From a virus, in the IMG/VR virus record IMGVR_UViG_3300044710_000107, positions 24,246-88,245 of that record: a stretch of DNA of 64,000 nt. One strand, 5' to 3'. The notes under the pieces were generated by a model. That model worked only from the letters and a program-made list of their open reading frames with translations. It made no database searches and was not told where the DNA came from. Positions 1 through 7,661 of this stretch are shown piece after piece; position 1 is the stretch's first letter; every line of letters begins with the position of its first letter. The translations under genes were made by a program, and so were the position numbers.

Positions 1-499
1 TCCCATCGGCCATCACCTTGAGGTCGCGGTCGCAGTCGAGCCAGCCCTCGTCCCACTTTGCATATTCGCTGCTGCCAGCGACCTGCGGATTGTCCTGGCG
101 CGCGCCGCCGGCCTTCCTGGTATTCCAGCCGTCCGAATGCACGACCGCGTCGCGATGCCCTTGCCGAATCTCTGGCGTGCCCTCGTCCCACAGCTCGGCC
201 TGCTGCGCCGCCGGGTCGACGCCGGGCTCAAATAATTTTATTCCTTCCCATCCTGCGTACTTGATCAGTGCTTCCAGCCGCAGGATGCGCTCGTCCTCGT
301 CGAGCTTGCCGAGTTTCCGCAGCATGGAAACCGCGTCCAAGTTCGCGCCGGCGTCCTTCAGCCGCTTCAGTTTCGCCCGGATGCGGCCGACGGCTTTGTT
401 CTTCTCGATCTCGTCGGCGATGATCTCGCGCACGATCGAGCGGTATTCGTCAGCGCGGAGACCGTTGGTTCCAGCGTCGGCGGCGAGGTGTTCGGCCAT
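1..499 (-). CDS. GapR-like plus Rmf/CrpP-like protein, partial at window edge
   Basis: The frame is open from an ATG at 499 to the window edge with no stop, giving 166 codons of an unfinished protein. A GGAGG Shine-Dalgarno lies just upstream of the ATG. Residues about 17-85 are charged and helical, with the spacing of the alphaproteobacterial GapR family (DUF2312): a K-rich helix, a D-A-G-x-N-L-D turn and a second helix. Residues about 120-160 read like a ribosome modulation factor/CrpP-type domain (G..rkAG...DNP...gs.ey.kWdeGW.d). GapR binds AT-rich DNA and Rmf-type proteins bind ribosomes; which role applies here is inference. The fusion of the two segments is the unusual point. Confidence 0.6.
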   Translation of the reverse strand, partial: MAEHLAADAGTNGLRADEYRSIVREIIADEIEKNKAVGRIRAKLKRLKDAGANLDAVSMLRKLGKLDEDERILRLEALIKYAGWEGIKLFEPGVDPAAQQAELWDEGTPEIRQGHRDAVVHSDGWNTRKAGGARQDNPQVAGSSEYAKWDEGWLDCDRDLKVMADG

Positions 500-551
500 G
501 TGGTCCTCCAAATAGCCTCCAATTAGCGTCTGACTGGAGGACGGGTTGCGG

Positions 552-770
552 TTAGGCTGCGGTCGCTTCGCCGTTCTTGCCGGCCTCGATCGCGGTGAGC
601 AGTTCGGGCAGCGGGATGTTCGTCAGTCGGTGCATTTCCTGCACCTTATCGGCTGGAACAGTCTGCTTTCCCTGCGCCCATCTGGTGACGGTGCTGCGGG
701 CGACGCCAAGACGGTCGGCAAGCCAGAAGCGCCGGACGCCGCGGTCGTCGAGAAGGTCGCCGAGGTTCAT
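552..770 (-). CDS. Cro/YdaS-type HTH regulator
   Basis: A 72-residue protein with a compact helix-turn-helix in residues 4-40 (LGDLLDDRG, then FWLADRLGVARSTVTRWAQG). The V-R-x-F-W-L-A-x-x-L-G pattern is typical of YdaS/Cro-like phage repressors that carry only the DNA-binding domain. It is transcribed away from the early operon, and the 85-base gap between the two holds repeated operator-like sequences. I see no Shine-Dalgarno before its ATG, so translation may be leaderless or weak. It probably controls the early switch. No CI-like partner or integrase is visible, so lysogeny is not shown. Confidence 0.8.
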   Translation of the reverse strand: MNLGDLLDDRGVRRFWLADRLGVARSTVTRWAQGKQTVPADKVQEMHRLTNIPLPELLTAIEAGKNGEATAA

Positions 771-801
771 GGCGCGGAACGATGGCGCAAGCGGAGTTGC
801 A

Positions 802-847
802 CGTCAAGCAATTCCTGTTGACGCAATTCCTGTTCCGTGCCTATCCT
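802..847. promoter_or_regulatory. Divergent control region: early promoter and operator-like repeats
   Basis: A perfect 6-bp inverted repeat, CGTCAA (802-807) and TTGACG (818-823), is separated by 10 bases. A 12-bp direct repeat, GCAATTCCTGTT, lies at 808-819 and 823-834. TTGACG is also a good -35 box; with 18-base spacing TATCCT (842-847) is a possible -10, which would start transcription at about 854-855, right at the first early ATG. The repeats overlap this promoter and lie beside the Cro-type gene, so they are the likely operator. Confidence 0.5.
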
Positions 848-854
848 CCCGTCC

Positions 855-1178
855 ATGACCCGCGAGGAAGCAGCCAAAGGCGTGGACGGCATTCGACCAG
901 GATACTTTGTGACCCGGCTGGTGCGCGGCGGCCCTTTGGTCCCATTCCGGATCGTTGAGGCTGGCGGCATGTGGGTCCTGATCCTGGCCGGCGAACCGAC
1001 CAGCGCCGAGGCGATCGACAACCCATTCAAGCTGCCTCGGCTGCACTGGCCTGCGCACGAGATCGCGGAGGCCCAATACGACGCCATGCTCAGCGCCGCC
1101 GCGGCCGCGAAGCCCGGCGAGCCGCTGGCCGATCCGACCGTCGCTGTTTCGTGGCGCAATTCGCCGCCACTCTACTGA
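855..1178 (+). CDS. Early protein of unknown function, first gene of the early operon
   Basis: A 107-residue protein beginning MTREEAAKGVD. The frame also allows a GTG at 837. I chose ATG 855 because it coincides with the predicted transcript start of the 818-847 promoter, so the message may be leaderless; no Shine-Dalgarno is present. The protein is mixed alpha/beta (F-V-T-R-L-V-R-G-G-P-L-V-P-F-R-I, then W-V-L-I-L-A-G), suggesting a small beta-barrel, followed by an alanine-rich helix. I do not recognise a family. It leads into the next gene after 11 bases. Confidence 0.65.
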   Translation: MTREEAAKGVDGIRPGYFVTRLVRGGPLVPFRIVEAGGMWVLILAGEPTSAEAIDNPFKLPRLHWPAHEIAEAQYDAMLSAAAAAKPGEPLADPTVAVSWRNSPPLY

Positions 1179-1189
1179 AAGGACCGAAC

Positions 1190-1453
1190 ATGACCGAACG
1201 CAGGATGATCGTCTCGATCGGATACGGCTCTTATGCCGTCAGCTACGAGGATGCGGCGTGGCTGTTCCGGATTTCCGACCGGGCAATACGCGTGGAGAAG
1301 AAGGCCGGCGTCAACGTGCCGACCAAGGACCAGGACCCGATGGTCATCATCGCGATCCTCGACGACGTGGACCTGACGATTTCGGCCTCTGAGCCGGCCG
1401 ACAAGGCGCAGCCGATCGATGTCGCGCGGGTTCCGGACGACGTGCCCTTCTGA
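1190..1453 (+). CDS. Small early protein of unknown function
   Basis: An 87-residue protein starting MTERRMIVSIGYG, with GAAAGGA as Shine-Dalgarno 7 bases upstream. It is rich in beta strands (MIVSIGYGSYAVSY, then VIIAILDDVDLTI), has no cysteines and ends in an acidic, proline-containing tail (VPDDVPF). Its stop overlaps the next start as TGATG, so the two genes are translationally coupled. Its function is not recognised. Confidence 0.65.
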   Translation: MTERRMIVSIGYGSYAVSYEDAAWLFRISDRAIRVEKKAGVNVPTKDQDPMVIIAILDDVDLTISASEPADKAQPIDVARVPDDVPF

Positions 1454-1854
1454 TGATGTCCTCCGAACGCCGCATTGCGCGCCGCGGCGGGAAGCCGGCG
1501 AAAGCCGAGCCGAAGCCCAAGGTCGTGCGGAACCGCTACGCCGGCGTCTGCGCATGCGGCGCCAAGGTGCCGCCCGGCGCTGGCATCGCGCACCTCGTCG
1601 GCACCACATGGGAAGTCGAGTGCGGGAAATGCTCGGGCGCCACCGAGGTCAAACCGATCACCGCCGCCGACCGCGAGCGCCTCAAGGCGCGGCTGGTGGA
1701 GACATACAAGGCGTCGAATAACTCGCCGCACTTCGCTCCGCTTGACGGCCGTTGCTTCCATTGCCGGGGCGATCTGATCGCGTTCCTCGGCGAGGAATAC
1801 GGCAAGCGTCCGATCACAGGATGCCCAATGTGCAGCTACAGTTATTGCGAATAG
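1453..1854 (+). CDS. Zinc-ribbon protein of unknown function
   Basis: A 133-residue protein with a basic N-terminus (RRIARRGGKPAK) and two cysteine pairs in each half: C-A-C-G then C-G-K-C around residues 33-59, and C-F-H-C then C-P-M-C around 100-128. The two probable zinc ribbons suggest a small nucleic-acid-binding protein. In the first, a central W-E-V-E-C-G-K-C resembles phage zinc-finger proteins that precede recombination genes. It starts in a TGATG overlap with the previous gene. Specific function is unknown. Confidence 0.7.
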   Translation: MMSSERRIARRGGKPAKAEPKPKVVRNRYAGVCACGAKVPPGAGIAHLVGTTWEVECGKCSGATEVKPITAADRERLKARLVETYKASNNSPHFAPLDGRCFHCRGDLIAFLGEEYGKRPITGCPMCSYSYCE

Positions 1855-1863
1855 GAGCCGACC

Positions 1864-2874
1864 ATGTCCGCCCACGCCGAACCGATCGCGCCGACCGACG
1901 CGCACCTCGCCATCGCCTACGACGTGGTCTCGGAGAACATCCTCGGCGGCGACCTGCGGGAACAGATCGCCCGCGCCATCGCAGAGGCAGAGGCGCGCGG
2001 CCGCAGGCTCGGCCAGGGTGGAAATCAGCCGCCTGCCGAGTTGCTGCCCGAACGGCTGATCGACCCGGATGTGCTGCCGGACCTGCTGGCCAGGAATTAC
2101 GAGGCGTTGATTGAGCGCGGCGATGAGCTGTCGGCTGCGATCAAGCGCTGGAAGGCACTCCATCTGGTGCCGAAGCCGGACGACTGGCCGGAGGGCAAGG
2201 CGTGGCCGGAGCGCTACGCCATCCCGTCCGACGAGGACAACGGCAAGACGAGCAACTTCGTTCGCCTGCTGACCAGCTACGCCGGCGGCAAGAGCGCGGC
2301 ATCGGGCGAAGTGAACGAGGCCCGCGAGAAGGTGAAGGCGCCGATCATCGCAGCCGGCAAGGTGGTCGACGGCTGGTTCGGCACCCTGCGCGACGGCATC
2401 CGCGCCGACATGGCGATCATGGACCGGGCGCAGATCGAATACCTGCAGGACAAGGCCCGCAAAGAACAGCAGAAGCGTGACGCAGAGGCCGCCGCAGCGC
2501 TCGAGGAAGCCAACCGCCTGGCCGAAGCTGCGCGCTTGGCGAATGGCGCCGACGATATCACCGAGAAGGCCGTGATCGCCGAAGAAAAGGCCGAGGCCGC
2601 GGTGAAGGCCGCCGAGGCGCCGGCCACCGACATGACGCGCACGCGCACCGCCGAGGGCACGACCACCAGCCTCGGCGGCAAATGGATCTGGCGCCTGGCG
2701 GACATCAAGGCGCTCGCGAAGGCGGTGATAGCCGGCGACGTGCCGAGCATGTTCCTCACCACGAACGACAGCGTCATCGGCGCTGCGGTGCGGCCGGCGA
2801 ACGGACTTCGCACCTGCCCTGGGCTCGTCATCGAAAACGAAGCGAAACTGAATCGCAGCGGGAGGACGGCATGA
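1864..2874 (+). CDS. Coiled-coil protein preceding the recombination genes
   Basis: A 336-residue protein. Residues about 165-255 form a long alanine-, glutamate- and lysine-rich helix (E-K-A-E-A-A-V-K-A-A-E-A), a clear coiled coil. The last 70 residues contain a compact domain (W-x-W-R-L-A-D-I, then V-P-S-M-F-L-T-T-N-D, then R-T-C-P-G-L-V-I-E-N-E-A). Proteins with this coiled-coil plus P-x-x-y/f-l-t-x-(n/d)-D and P-G-(l/v)-x-i-x-(e/n) end are common next to RecT-type genes in phages. That points to an accessory role in recombination, by inference. It overlaps the next gene by ATGA. Confidence 0.7.
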   Translation: MSAHAEPIAPTDAHLAIAYDVVSENILGGDLREQIARAIAEAEARGRRLGQGGNQPPAELLPERLIDPDVLPDLLARNYEALIERGDELSAAIKRWKALHLVPKPDDWPEGKAWPERYAIPSDEDNGKTSNFVRLLTSYAGGKSAASGEVNEAREKVKAPIIAAGKVVDGWFGTLRDGIRADMAIMDRAQIEYLQDKARKEQQKRDAEAAAALEEANRLAEAARLANGADDITEKAVIAEEKAEAAVKAAEAPATDMTRTRTAEGTTTSLGGKWIWRLADIKALAKAVIAGDVPSMFLTTNDSVIGAAVRPANGLRTCPGLVIENEAKLNRSGRTA

Positions 2875-3200
2875 AGATCATCGGCAAAACTGAGAATGGC
2901 TACATCGTCGAGGCGACCGATGATGAACTCGCCCATGCGGCTGGTTACCACGCAGGCTACGCGGCGCCCGGCTGGGATGCCAACCTCGGTGGCCGCTGGG
3001 GCCGTGGAGCGTTCCCAATCGGAACGAAGCTCAAGGTGACGGACGCGCACCGGTACATGCAGGAGCTTCGGAACGGCGAGGACAAGGCCCGCGATTCCGC
3101 CGCGCAACTGAAAGCGCTGGCGACGATGATCAGCGCCGCGCTGCCGACGACGGTGATACCGCCGAAGACCGGCGAGGCCGCCGCAGAACCAGCCGCCTGA
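2871..3200 (+). CDS. Small early protein with a Gly/Tyr-rich N-terminus
   Basis: A 109-residue protein, ATGA-coupled to the preceding gene and preceded by GGAGGA. The first 20 residues (MKIIGKTENGYIVEATDDEL) look like a small beta hairpin as found in phage proteins that start with K-x-x-x-x-x-x-x-Y-I-(v/l)-x-(a/v)-x-x-x-E. A glycine/tryptophan segment (GWDANLGGRWGRG) and an alanine-rich helix follow. No catalytic motif is seen and function is unknown. Confidence 0.6.
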   Translation: MKIIGKTENGYIVEATDDELAHAAGYHAGYAAPGWDANLGGRWGRGAFPIGTKLKVTDAHRYMQELRNGEDKARDSAAQLKALATMISAALPTTVIPPKTGEAAAEPAA

Positions 3201-3430
3201 TGCGACAGCATCCGGTCACGCCAGCGCGGAAAGCATTCGCCGAGGACCTCGGCGCTGCGATCGCTCGCGTGATCGACGACCACCCGAAGATCAGCCTAGA
3301 CGAGATCGTTGCAGTGCAGGCGCAACTTCTGGGCGCCGGCATCAAAGCCGCCTACCCGCAGGACGAGTGGTCGGCAATGACAGAGGTTGTGACAGCCAAC
3401 ATGGCTCAGCAGATGAAAGGCATCCAATGA
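3200..3430 (+). CDS. Small helical protein of unknown function
   Basis: A 76-residue, mainly helical protein (A-R-K-A-F-A-E-D-L-G-A-A-I-A-R-V-I-D-D-H, then D-E-I-V-A-V-Q-A-Q-L-L-G-A-G-I). It is coupled upstream by TGATG and downstream by ATGA to the exonuclease gene. Its amphipathic helices could mediate a protein contact. No known family is recognised. Confidence 0.55.
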   Translation: MRQHPVTPARKAFAEDLGAAIARVIDDHPKISLDEIVAVQAQLLGAGIKAAYPQDEWSAMTEVVTANMAQQMKGIQ

Positions 3431-4047
3431 CCAAGTACGCAGTTCTCGACACGGAAACATCCGGCTTGTTCGATTTCAAACTGCCGGCCGATGCGCCGAC
3501 ACAACCGCGCCTGTGCGCGATCACGCTGATACTGACGGACGACGACATCGAGCCGATCGAGACTTACAGCGCGTTGATCAAGCCCGATGGCTGGACGGTC
3601 AGCGAAGAGATCACCGCGGTGAACGGCCTCACCACCGAGCGGTGCGAGGCCGATGGTGTGCCGATCCTTGAGGCGCTCGCCCGCTACACCGACGCCGTGA
3701 AAGCCGGCTACGTCGTCGTGGCCTTCAATGCGCAGTTCGACACCAAGGTCATGCGCGGGGAGTTCCGCCGTGCCGGCCTGCCCGACCTGTTCGAGGAGAC
3801 GCCGAACATCTGCGCCATGCGCGCTAGCAAGGGCCTTGGCGTCGAGAAGGCCGGCGAGAAGAAGGGCGGCTTTCCGAAGTTGTCCGACGTCTACCGCCAT
3901 TTCTTTTTCAAGGAGTTGGACGCGGCGCACACGTCGTTGTCCGACGCGACGGCGTGCCTCGAAATCTTCCGCAAGCTGGTGCAGATCGGCGCGGCGCCAG
4001 CACCCGAGGTGCACTACGCGAAGAACCGGCCAGGCGCTCCCGAATGA
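3427..4047 (+). CDS. DnaQ-like 3'-5' exonuclease (DEDDh)
   Basis: A 206-residue protein with the full DEDDh signature: D8-T-E10 in the first strand (YAVLDTETSG), A-F-N-A-Q-F-D in Exo II, and H-T-S-L-S-D near residue 173 in Exo III. This fold removes 3' nucleotides from DNA or RNA with two metal ions. The length fits a stand-alone exonuclease domain without polymerase parts. It sits two genes before the RecT-type gene and in one operon with a HerA-like ATPase, so a role in making or trimming recombination ends is likely. It is coupled to both neighbours by ATGA overlaps. Confidence 0.9.
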   Translation: MTKYAVLDTETSGLFDFKLPADAPTQPRLCAITLILTDDDIEPIETYSALIKPDGWTVSEEITAVNGLTTERCEADGVPILEALARYTDAVKAGYVVVAFNAQFDTKVMRGEFRRAGLPDLFEETPNICAMRASKGLGVEKAGEKKGGFPKLSDVYRHFFFKELDAAHTSLSDATACLEIFRKLVQIGAAPAPEVHYAKNRPGAPE

Positions 4048-4322
4048 GTGACGACGAAGCCCCGCGGCCATGGCGCTGGCGGAACTGCCGCGCCATCCGC
4101 CTGTCAATTTCGTTCTCGCCGCTTCCTTGGACGTGGGGCCTTGGCGTCTGGAATACCTGCAACGGCGGCGAGCATTGCGGCGGTTGCTACGGGAAGCATT
4201 GGGGCGTTGTGATCGGCCCGCTCTGCTTCTCCGCCGAGGCCGACCACGGCAACATCTCGACCGGCGACTGGCGAGCACGCTTCGGATTGTCCGAAGAAGA
4301 AGCATGGGAAAGATCGAAATGA
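4044..4322 (+). CDS. Small Cys/Trp-rich protein of unknown function
   Basis: A 92-residue protein starting MSDDEAPRPWRWRNCRA. It is rich in tryptophan and has a C-N-G-G-E-H-C-G-G-C cluster near the middle that could bind a metal. It is ATGA-coupled to the exonuclease before it and to the RecT-type gene after it, so it is probably made together with them. No homologous family comes to mind. Confidence 0.6.
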   Translation: MSDDEAPRPWRWRNCRAIRLSISFSPLPWTWGLGVWNTCNGGEHCGGCYGKHWGVVIGPLCFSAEADHGNISTGDWRARFGLSEEEAWERSK

Positions 4323-6103
4323 GCGACCGCACGACGAGCACCGCTAGCCGCGAAAACCGCGCGCGCGAGGAACTGATGACCGTGCTTGCGCAGGCAGAAT
4401 CGCGCCGCGCACAATTCCTTGAGTTGCTGCCTTCGCAAATATCGTGGGACTCATTCAAAGACACCTTCAAGATCGCCGTCCAGATCAACCCGAGGCTGCT
4501 GGAAGCAAACCGCGAGAGCTTCTGGATCGCGTTGCAGCGGGCCGCGATGGATGGCCTGATGCCGGACGGCCGCGAGGGCGCGCTGGTTATCTTTGGTGAC
4601 GACAGCGAAGATGAAGAAGGCAACCGCGTCGCCTCGACCGCCAACAAGCCGAAGCGGGTGCAGTGGATGCCGATGGTGTGGGGATTGGTGAAACTCGTGC
4701 GCAACACGGGCAACATCGCGAACATCCGCACGAAGCTCGTCTACAAGGGCGAGCGCGTCGAAATCATCGACGAGGACGGGGCCGAGAGCTACAAGCACAT
4801 CCGCACGATCGGCGGTCCCGATCAGATCAACGACGATCCGGCGAACATCGTCGGCGCCTACGCAGTAGTGAATTACAAAGATGGCTTCTGGGAAATGGAG
4901 CCGATGAGCCGCGCTCAGATCGATCAGGTGCGCGCGGTCAGCCGGGCGAAGAAAGGGCCGTGGCTGCCATGGTATGACGAGATGGCGAAGAAAACAGTGC
5001 TGCGTCGGCTTATCAAGCGCCTCGACAAATCGCCGGTGCGCCTGCTCGAAGCCGCCCTCGATCGCGACGACACACTCACAATTGAGGGGGCGGCCGAGAC
5101 GCCCGCGCAACGCGCCATCGCCGCGCCCGCGAAACCTACGCCCGTAGCCGACCGGCCGGCGCCCGATCCAGATCGACGCGAGCCGGAACAGCGGCAGCCC
5201 GATCCGCCAACCGAGGATCAGCGCGGACAGCAGGAGCGACAGCAGGCCGCTACCGATCCCGGCAAAGATCAGCCGCCGCCCGCGCAGCAGGAGCCGCCGC
5301 GTCAGCAGCCGGCGGCCGGTACTGCGGTCGCCTTCTTCCCGGTCGACGACGTCGGCGAGCCGTTTGAACTGCCCGGCGGCGCCGAGGCGTTCGACAAGCC
5401 GAGCGACTTCGCCGGCTGGGTCGCGACCATGATGAAGGTGACGGCGCGGCCGGAGGCTCTATGGGAGAACAATGCGGACGCGCTGGGTGAGTTGAAGGCC
5501 GGCTGGCCCGACCTGTGGCGCCTGGCCGATGACGCCTATGCCGACGCTCAGAAGCGCGTGCAGGAACCGCCCGCAGCGACCGGGACGGCCGAAGACGCCG
5601 GCCAGCAGCCCGACGCCGCCAGCGGCCCGGAAAACGGCCCTGGCGAGGGCGACGGCATTCCGCCGGTCAAGGTGCCGTTGACGACTGGCGGGAAGCCCAG
5701 CGCCATCGGTTACGCCAAGGCCTGCCGCGCCGAACTCGACCACCTGACGACGCAGCAGGACGTCGCGGCATGGGTGAACCGCAACTTCCAGACCTACCAG
5801 GGCCGGGCGATCGAGGCCGCAATCGAGAAGCACATCCGCGAGACACGCGCGCGGATCGGCGGCGGAAGCGGTGCCGGCCCCGACGCGCAGCAGCAGCCTG
5901 CAGCGGACCGTGACGCCGCGACCGCCGACGGCTACCTCGAGGAAATCAAGGCGATGACGTCGCTGGACGCCGGCAAGACGTTCGGCGCCCGCGGCGACGT
6001 GGTCACCAAGATGGCCCGATGGGAGCGCGAGCGGCCCGAGTTGCACAAGGCGGTGACCGATGCCGCCGCGGCGAAGATGGCCGAGTTAAAGGGAGCGCGG
6101 TGA
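4319..6103 (+). CDS. RecT-family single-strand annealing protein with long C-terminal extension
   Basis: A 594-residue protein. The first ~250 residues carry RecT hallmarks: A-M-D-G-L-M-P-D-G-R-E-G-A-L, W-M-P-M-V-W-G-L-V-K-L-V-R-N-T-G, and K-K-T-V-L-R-R-L-I-K-R-L. These proteins pair complementary single strands during phage recombination. Typical RecT proteins are about 270-330 residues. Here a proline/glutamine-rich linker (about 265-345) leads to two further helical segments (about 370-430 and 475-590) ending in G-A-R. The tail may bind a partner such as the nearby ATPase or exonuclease. Start chosen at ATG 4319 for the ATGA coupling; an in-frame ATG lies 15 bases upstream. Confidence 0.88.
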   Translation: MSDRTTSTASRENRAREELMTVLAQAESRRAQFLELLPSQISWDSFKDTFKIAVQINPRLLEANRESFWIALQRAAMDGLMPDGREGALVIFGDDSEDEEGNRVASTANKPKRVQWMPMVWGLVKLVRNTGNIANIRTKLVYKGERVEIIDEDGAESYKHIRTIGGPDQINDDPANIVGAYAVVNYKDGFWEMEPMSRAQIDQVRAVSRAKKGPWLPWYDEMAKKTVLRRLIKRLDKSPVRLLEAALDRDDTLTIEGAAETPAQRAIAAPAKPTPVADRPAPDPDRREPEQRQPDPPTEDQRGQQERQQAATDPGKDQPPPAQQEPPRQQPAAGTAVAFFPVDDVGEPFELPGGAEAFDKPSDFAGWVATMMKVTARPEALWENNADALGELKAGWPDLWRLADDAYADAQKRVQEPPAATGTAEDAGQQPDAASGPENGPGEGDGIPPVKVPLTTGGKPSAIGYAKACRAELDHLTTQQDVAAWVNRNFQTYQGRAIEAAIEKHIRETRARIGGGSGAGPDAQQQPAADRDAATADGYLEEIKAMTSLDAGKTFGARGDVVTKMARWERERPELHKAVTDAAAAKMAELKGAR

Positions 6104-6720
6104 TGGGCAAGCCAATTCTCTGCGTGGATTTTGATGGCGTCGTGCATTCGTACACCAGCGGCTGGAAGGGCGCGACCGTCATCCCGGACCCGCCTGTCGC
6201 CGGCTCGCTGCAATGGCTCTGGAAGGCGACCGAGTTCTGGGACGTCCAGATTTACTCATCGCGGTCGAAGGATTCCGCCGCGGTCGCAGCAATGAAGGCT
6301 TGGATGATCAACCACGCCGCCCTCGTCTTCGATGGCGAAGACCACCCGATGCGGAACGGCGGCGGTGGCTACCCCATTGGGTTCGTCCACGAGAAGCCGA
6401 GCGCCTTTCTTACGATCGACGATCGCGCCATCTGCTTCGAAGGCGACTGGTCCGAACTCGACGCGGCCGATCTGCTGAATTTCAAGCCATGGAACAAGCG
6501 ACCGCTCGGCGCGACCGGCAAGTTTCCGAATGGACAGCTTGGGCACGACGACCAAGGCGAACTCTCTATGGGCGTCGCATGGGACGAGCGCGCAGGCTTG
6601 GTGCGGCTTGCATTCGGCAAACCGGTGGCGTGGCTGGCGTTCCCGCGTGAGCAGGCGGTCGAGATGGCGAAGCTGTTACTGCGGCACGCGGGCGCAACGA
6701 AGGTCGAGGTCGAATTCTGA
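6103..6720 (+). CDS. HAD-superfamily phosphatase-like protein
   Basis: A 205-residue protein with HAD motif I at residues 8-13 (V-D-F-D-G-V), a motif II-like Y-S-S-R-S, and a late D-D (F-L-T-I-D-D-R-A) that fits motif IV. HAD proteins hydrolyse phosphate esters; phage members act on nucleotides or nucleic-acid ends. The last 60 residues (M-G-V-A-W-D-E-R, then V-E-V-E-F) form an extra beta-rich tail. It begins in a TGATG overlap with the RecT-type gene, which favours a role in DNA metabolism. Substrate not shown. Confidence 0.75.
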   Translation: MGKPILCVDFDGVVHSYTSGWKGATVIPDPPVAGSLQWLWKATEFWDVQIYSSRSKDSAAVAAMKAWMINHAALVFDGEDHPMRNGGGGYPIGFVHEKPSAFLTIDDRAICFEGDWSELDAADLLNFKPWNKRPLGATGKFPNGQLGHDDQGELSMGVAWDERAGLVRLAFGKPVAWLAFPREQAVEMAKLLLRHAGATKVEVEF

Positions 6721-6920
6721 TGACCGAGCAAGCCACGTTCATCAACCGGCTGCGGATCTGCCACTCGATCGACCTGCACGAACTCGAAGCCGCCGGCCTA
6801 CGCCTCGACGGCAAGCGGTGGCACGAGTTCCGCAGCAACCCGTACGTCTTCCTCATGCGGTGCGATGACCCGACCGCCGACGCGATCTGGAGGGTGATCC
6901 AGGCCAGGGAGACAGGTTGA
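6720..6920 (+). CDS. Small early protein of unknown function
   Basis: A 66-residue protein (MTEQATFINRLRICHSIDLHEL) coupled to both neighbours by TGATG overlaps. It looks like a small helical module followed by a W-H-E-F-R-S-N-P-Y-V-F-L strand. No metal-binding or catalytic motif is complete. Its function is not recognised, but gene order and coupling support that it is real. Confidence 0.6.
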   Translation: MTEQATFINRLRICHSIDLHELEAAGLRLDGKRWHEFRSNPYVFLMRCDDPTADAIWRVIQARETG

Positions 6921-7252
6921 TGGCGAAACAGGTCAGTTACGTCTGCGATCGCTGTGGGCATTCGCAGGCCGACGACAAGCCGGGAACGTTTGACGGGAAG
7001 CGGAACATGAATACGGTCTCGTTGCTTGTTCATGTCGGCCACCGGGACATCTATCCTTACTCCACCAGCGTGGGCCTCGACGACGGAACGATGCGGGCGT
7101 CGAAACTGTGGTGTGACGAATGCCTGCTGGCGACCGGGTTGACGAAGATCGTGAAGCTGCCCGATCGCAACCCTCGCCTCGCTCCAGCATCGCCTGGGCT
7201 TGAAGACATCATCCGCGATTGGATCGCCGACGCAGTGAAGGCCGCCCTCTGA
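6920..7252 (+). CDS. Zinc-finger-like early protein
   Basis: A 110-residue protein with C-D-R-C-G-H at residues 9-14 and C-D-E-C near residue 68, which together can form one zinc ribbon. Beta strands lie between the pairs (TVSLLVHVGHRDIYPY). The C-terminal helix is I-I-R-D-W-I-A-D-A-V-K-A-A. The ATG at 6920 overlaps the previous stop as TGATG; a TTG three bases earlier is a less likely start. Probably nucleic-acid or protein binding. Confidence 0.65.
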   Translation: MAKQVSYVCDRCGHSQADDKPGTFDGKRNMNTVSLLVHVGHRDIYPYSTSVGLDDGTMRASKLWCDECLLATGLTKIVKLPDRNPRLAPASPGLEDIIRDWIADAVKAAL

Positions 7253-7467
7253 TGGCCGACAACGAATCCAAATTGTCCGACGCTATCGATCGCGCGACGG
7301 AAAAAGCGGCCCGTCTCCGCGCCAGCCATGATCGCCTTCTGGCGGAACTCGAAAACATCGTGCCCAGGTTCCATCGGTGCTGCATCGCGACCGGCAGCGC
7401 AGAGTGGGCCGCCGACGGGGCTGTCGAAAACGCGCGCGCTGCCATCGCTGCAGCAAAGGAAGTGTGA
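7252..7467 (+). CDS. Small helical early protein
   Basis: A 71-residue, mostly helical protein (KLSDAIDRATEKAARLRASH then LLAELENIVPRF) with a C-C pair near residue 43. TGATG coupling at the start and a one-base overlap at the end tie it into the operon. The heptad pattern suggests a short coiled coil. Function unknown. Confidence 0.6.
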   Translation: MADNESKLSDAIDRATEKAARLRASHDRLLAELENIVPRFHRCCIATGSAEWAADGAVENARAAIAAAKEV

Positions 7468-7661
7468 TGGCGAAGCGCGACGGGCCGATCACCAGGCAGA
7501 AAGAGCGGATCGCCTTCCTCCGGACGCGGCTGGCCGAGATCGACCGCGAGCGAGCGCGGATCGTGATCCAACTCGACGAGGCAGAGAACGCCCTGGCGAT
7601 GCTGACTGGCAAGCCTGCGGAGACGCCGCGGCTACCATTGGAGGAGCGGGCCGATGCCTGA
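7467..7661 (+). CDS. Small coiled-coil early protein
   Basis: A 64-residue protein dominated by one charged amphipathic helix (RQKERIAFLRTRLAEIDRER, then I-Q-L-D-E-A-E-N-A-L), a likely coiled-coil dimer. It overlaps the ATPase gene by 8 bases, and the ATPase Shine-Dalgarno (GGAGGAG) lies inside its last codons, so the two are co-translated. It may be a small partner of the ATPase, by position only. Confidence 0.6.
   Translation: MAKRDGPITRQKERIAFLRTRLAEIDRERARIVIQLDEAENALAMLTGKPAETPRLPLEERADA

Noticed and set aside
18-515. A 165-codon rightward frame at the left edge
   Set aside because: Ser/Arg/Pro-rich antisense shadow of the GapR/Rmf-like gene, which has GGAGG and recognisable segments.
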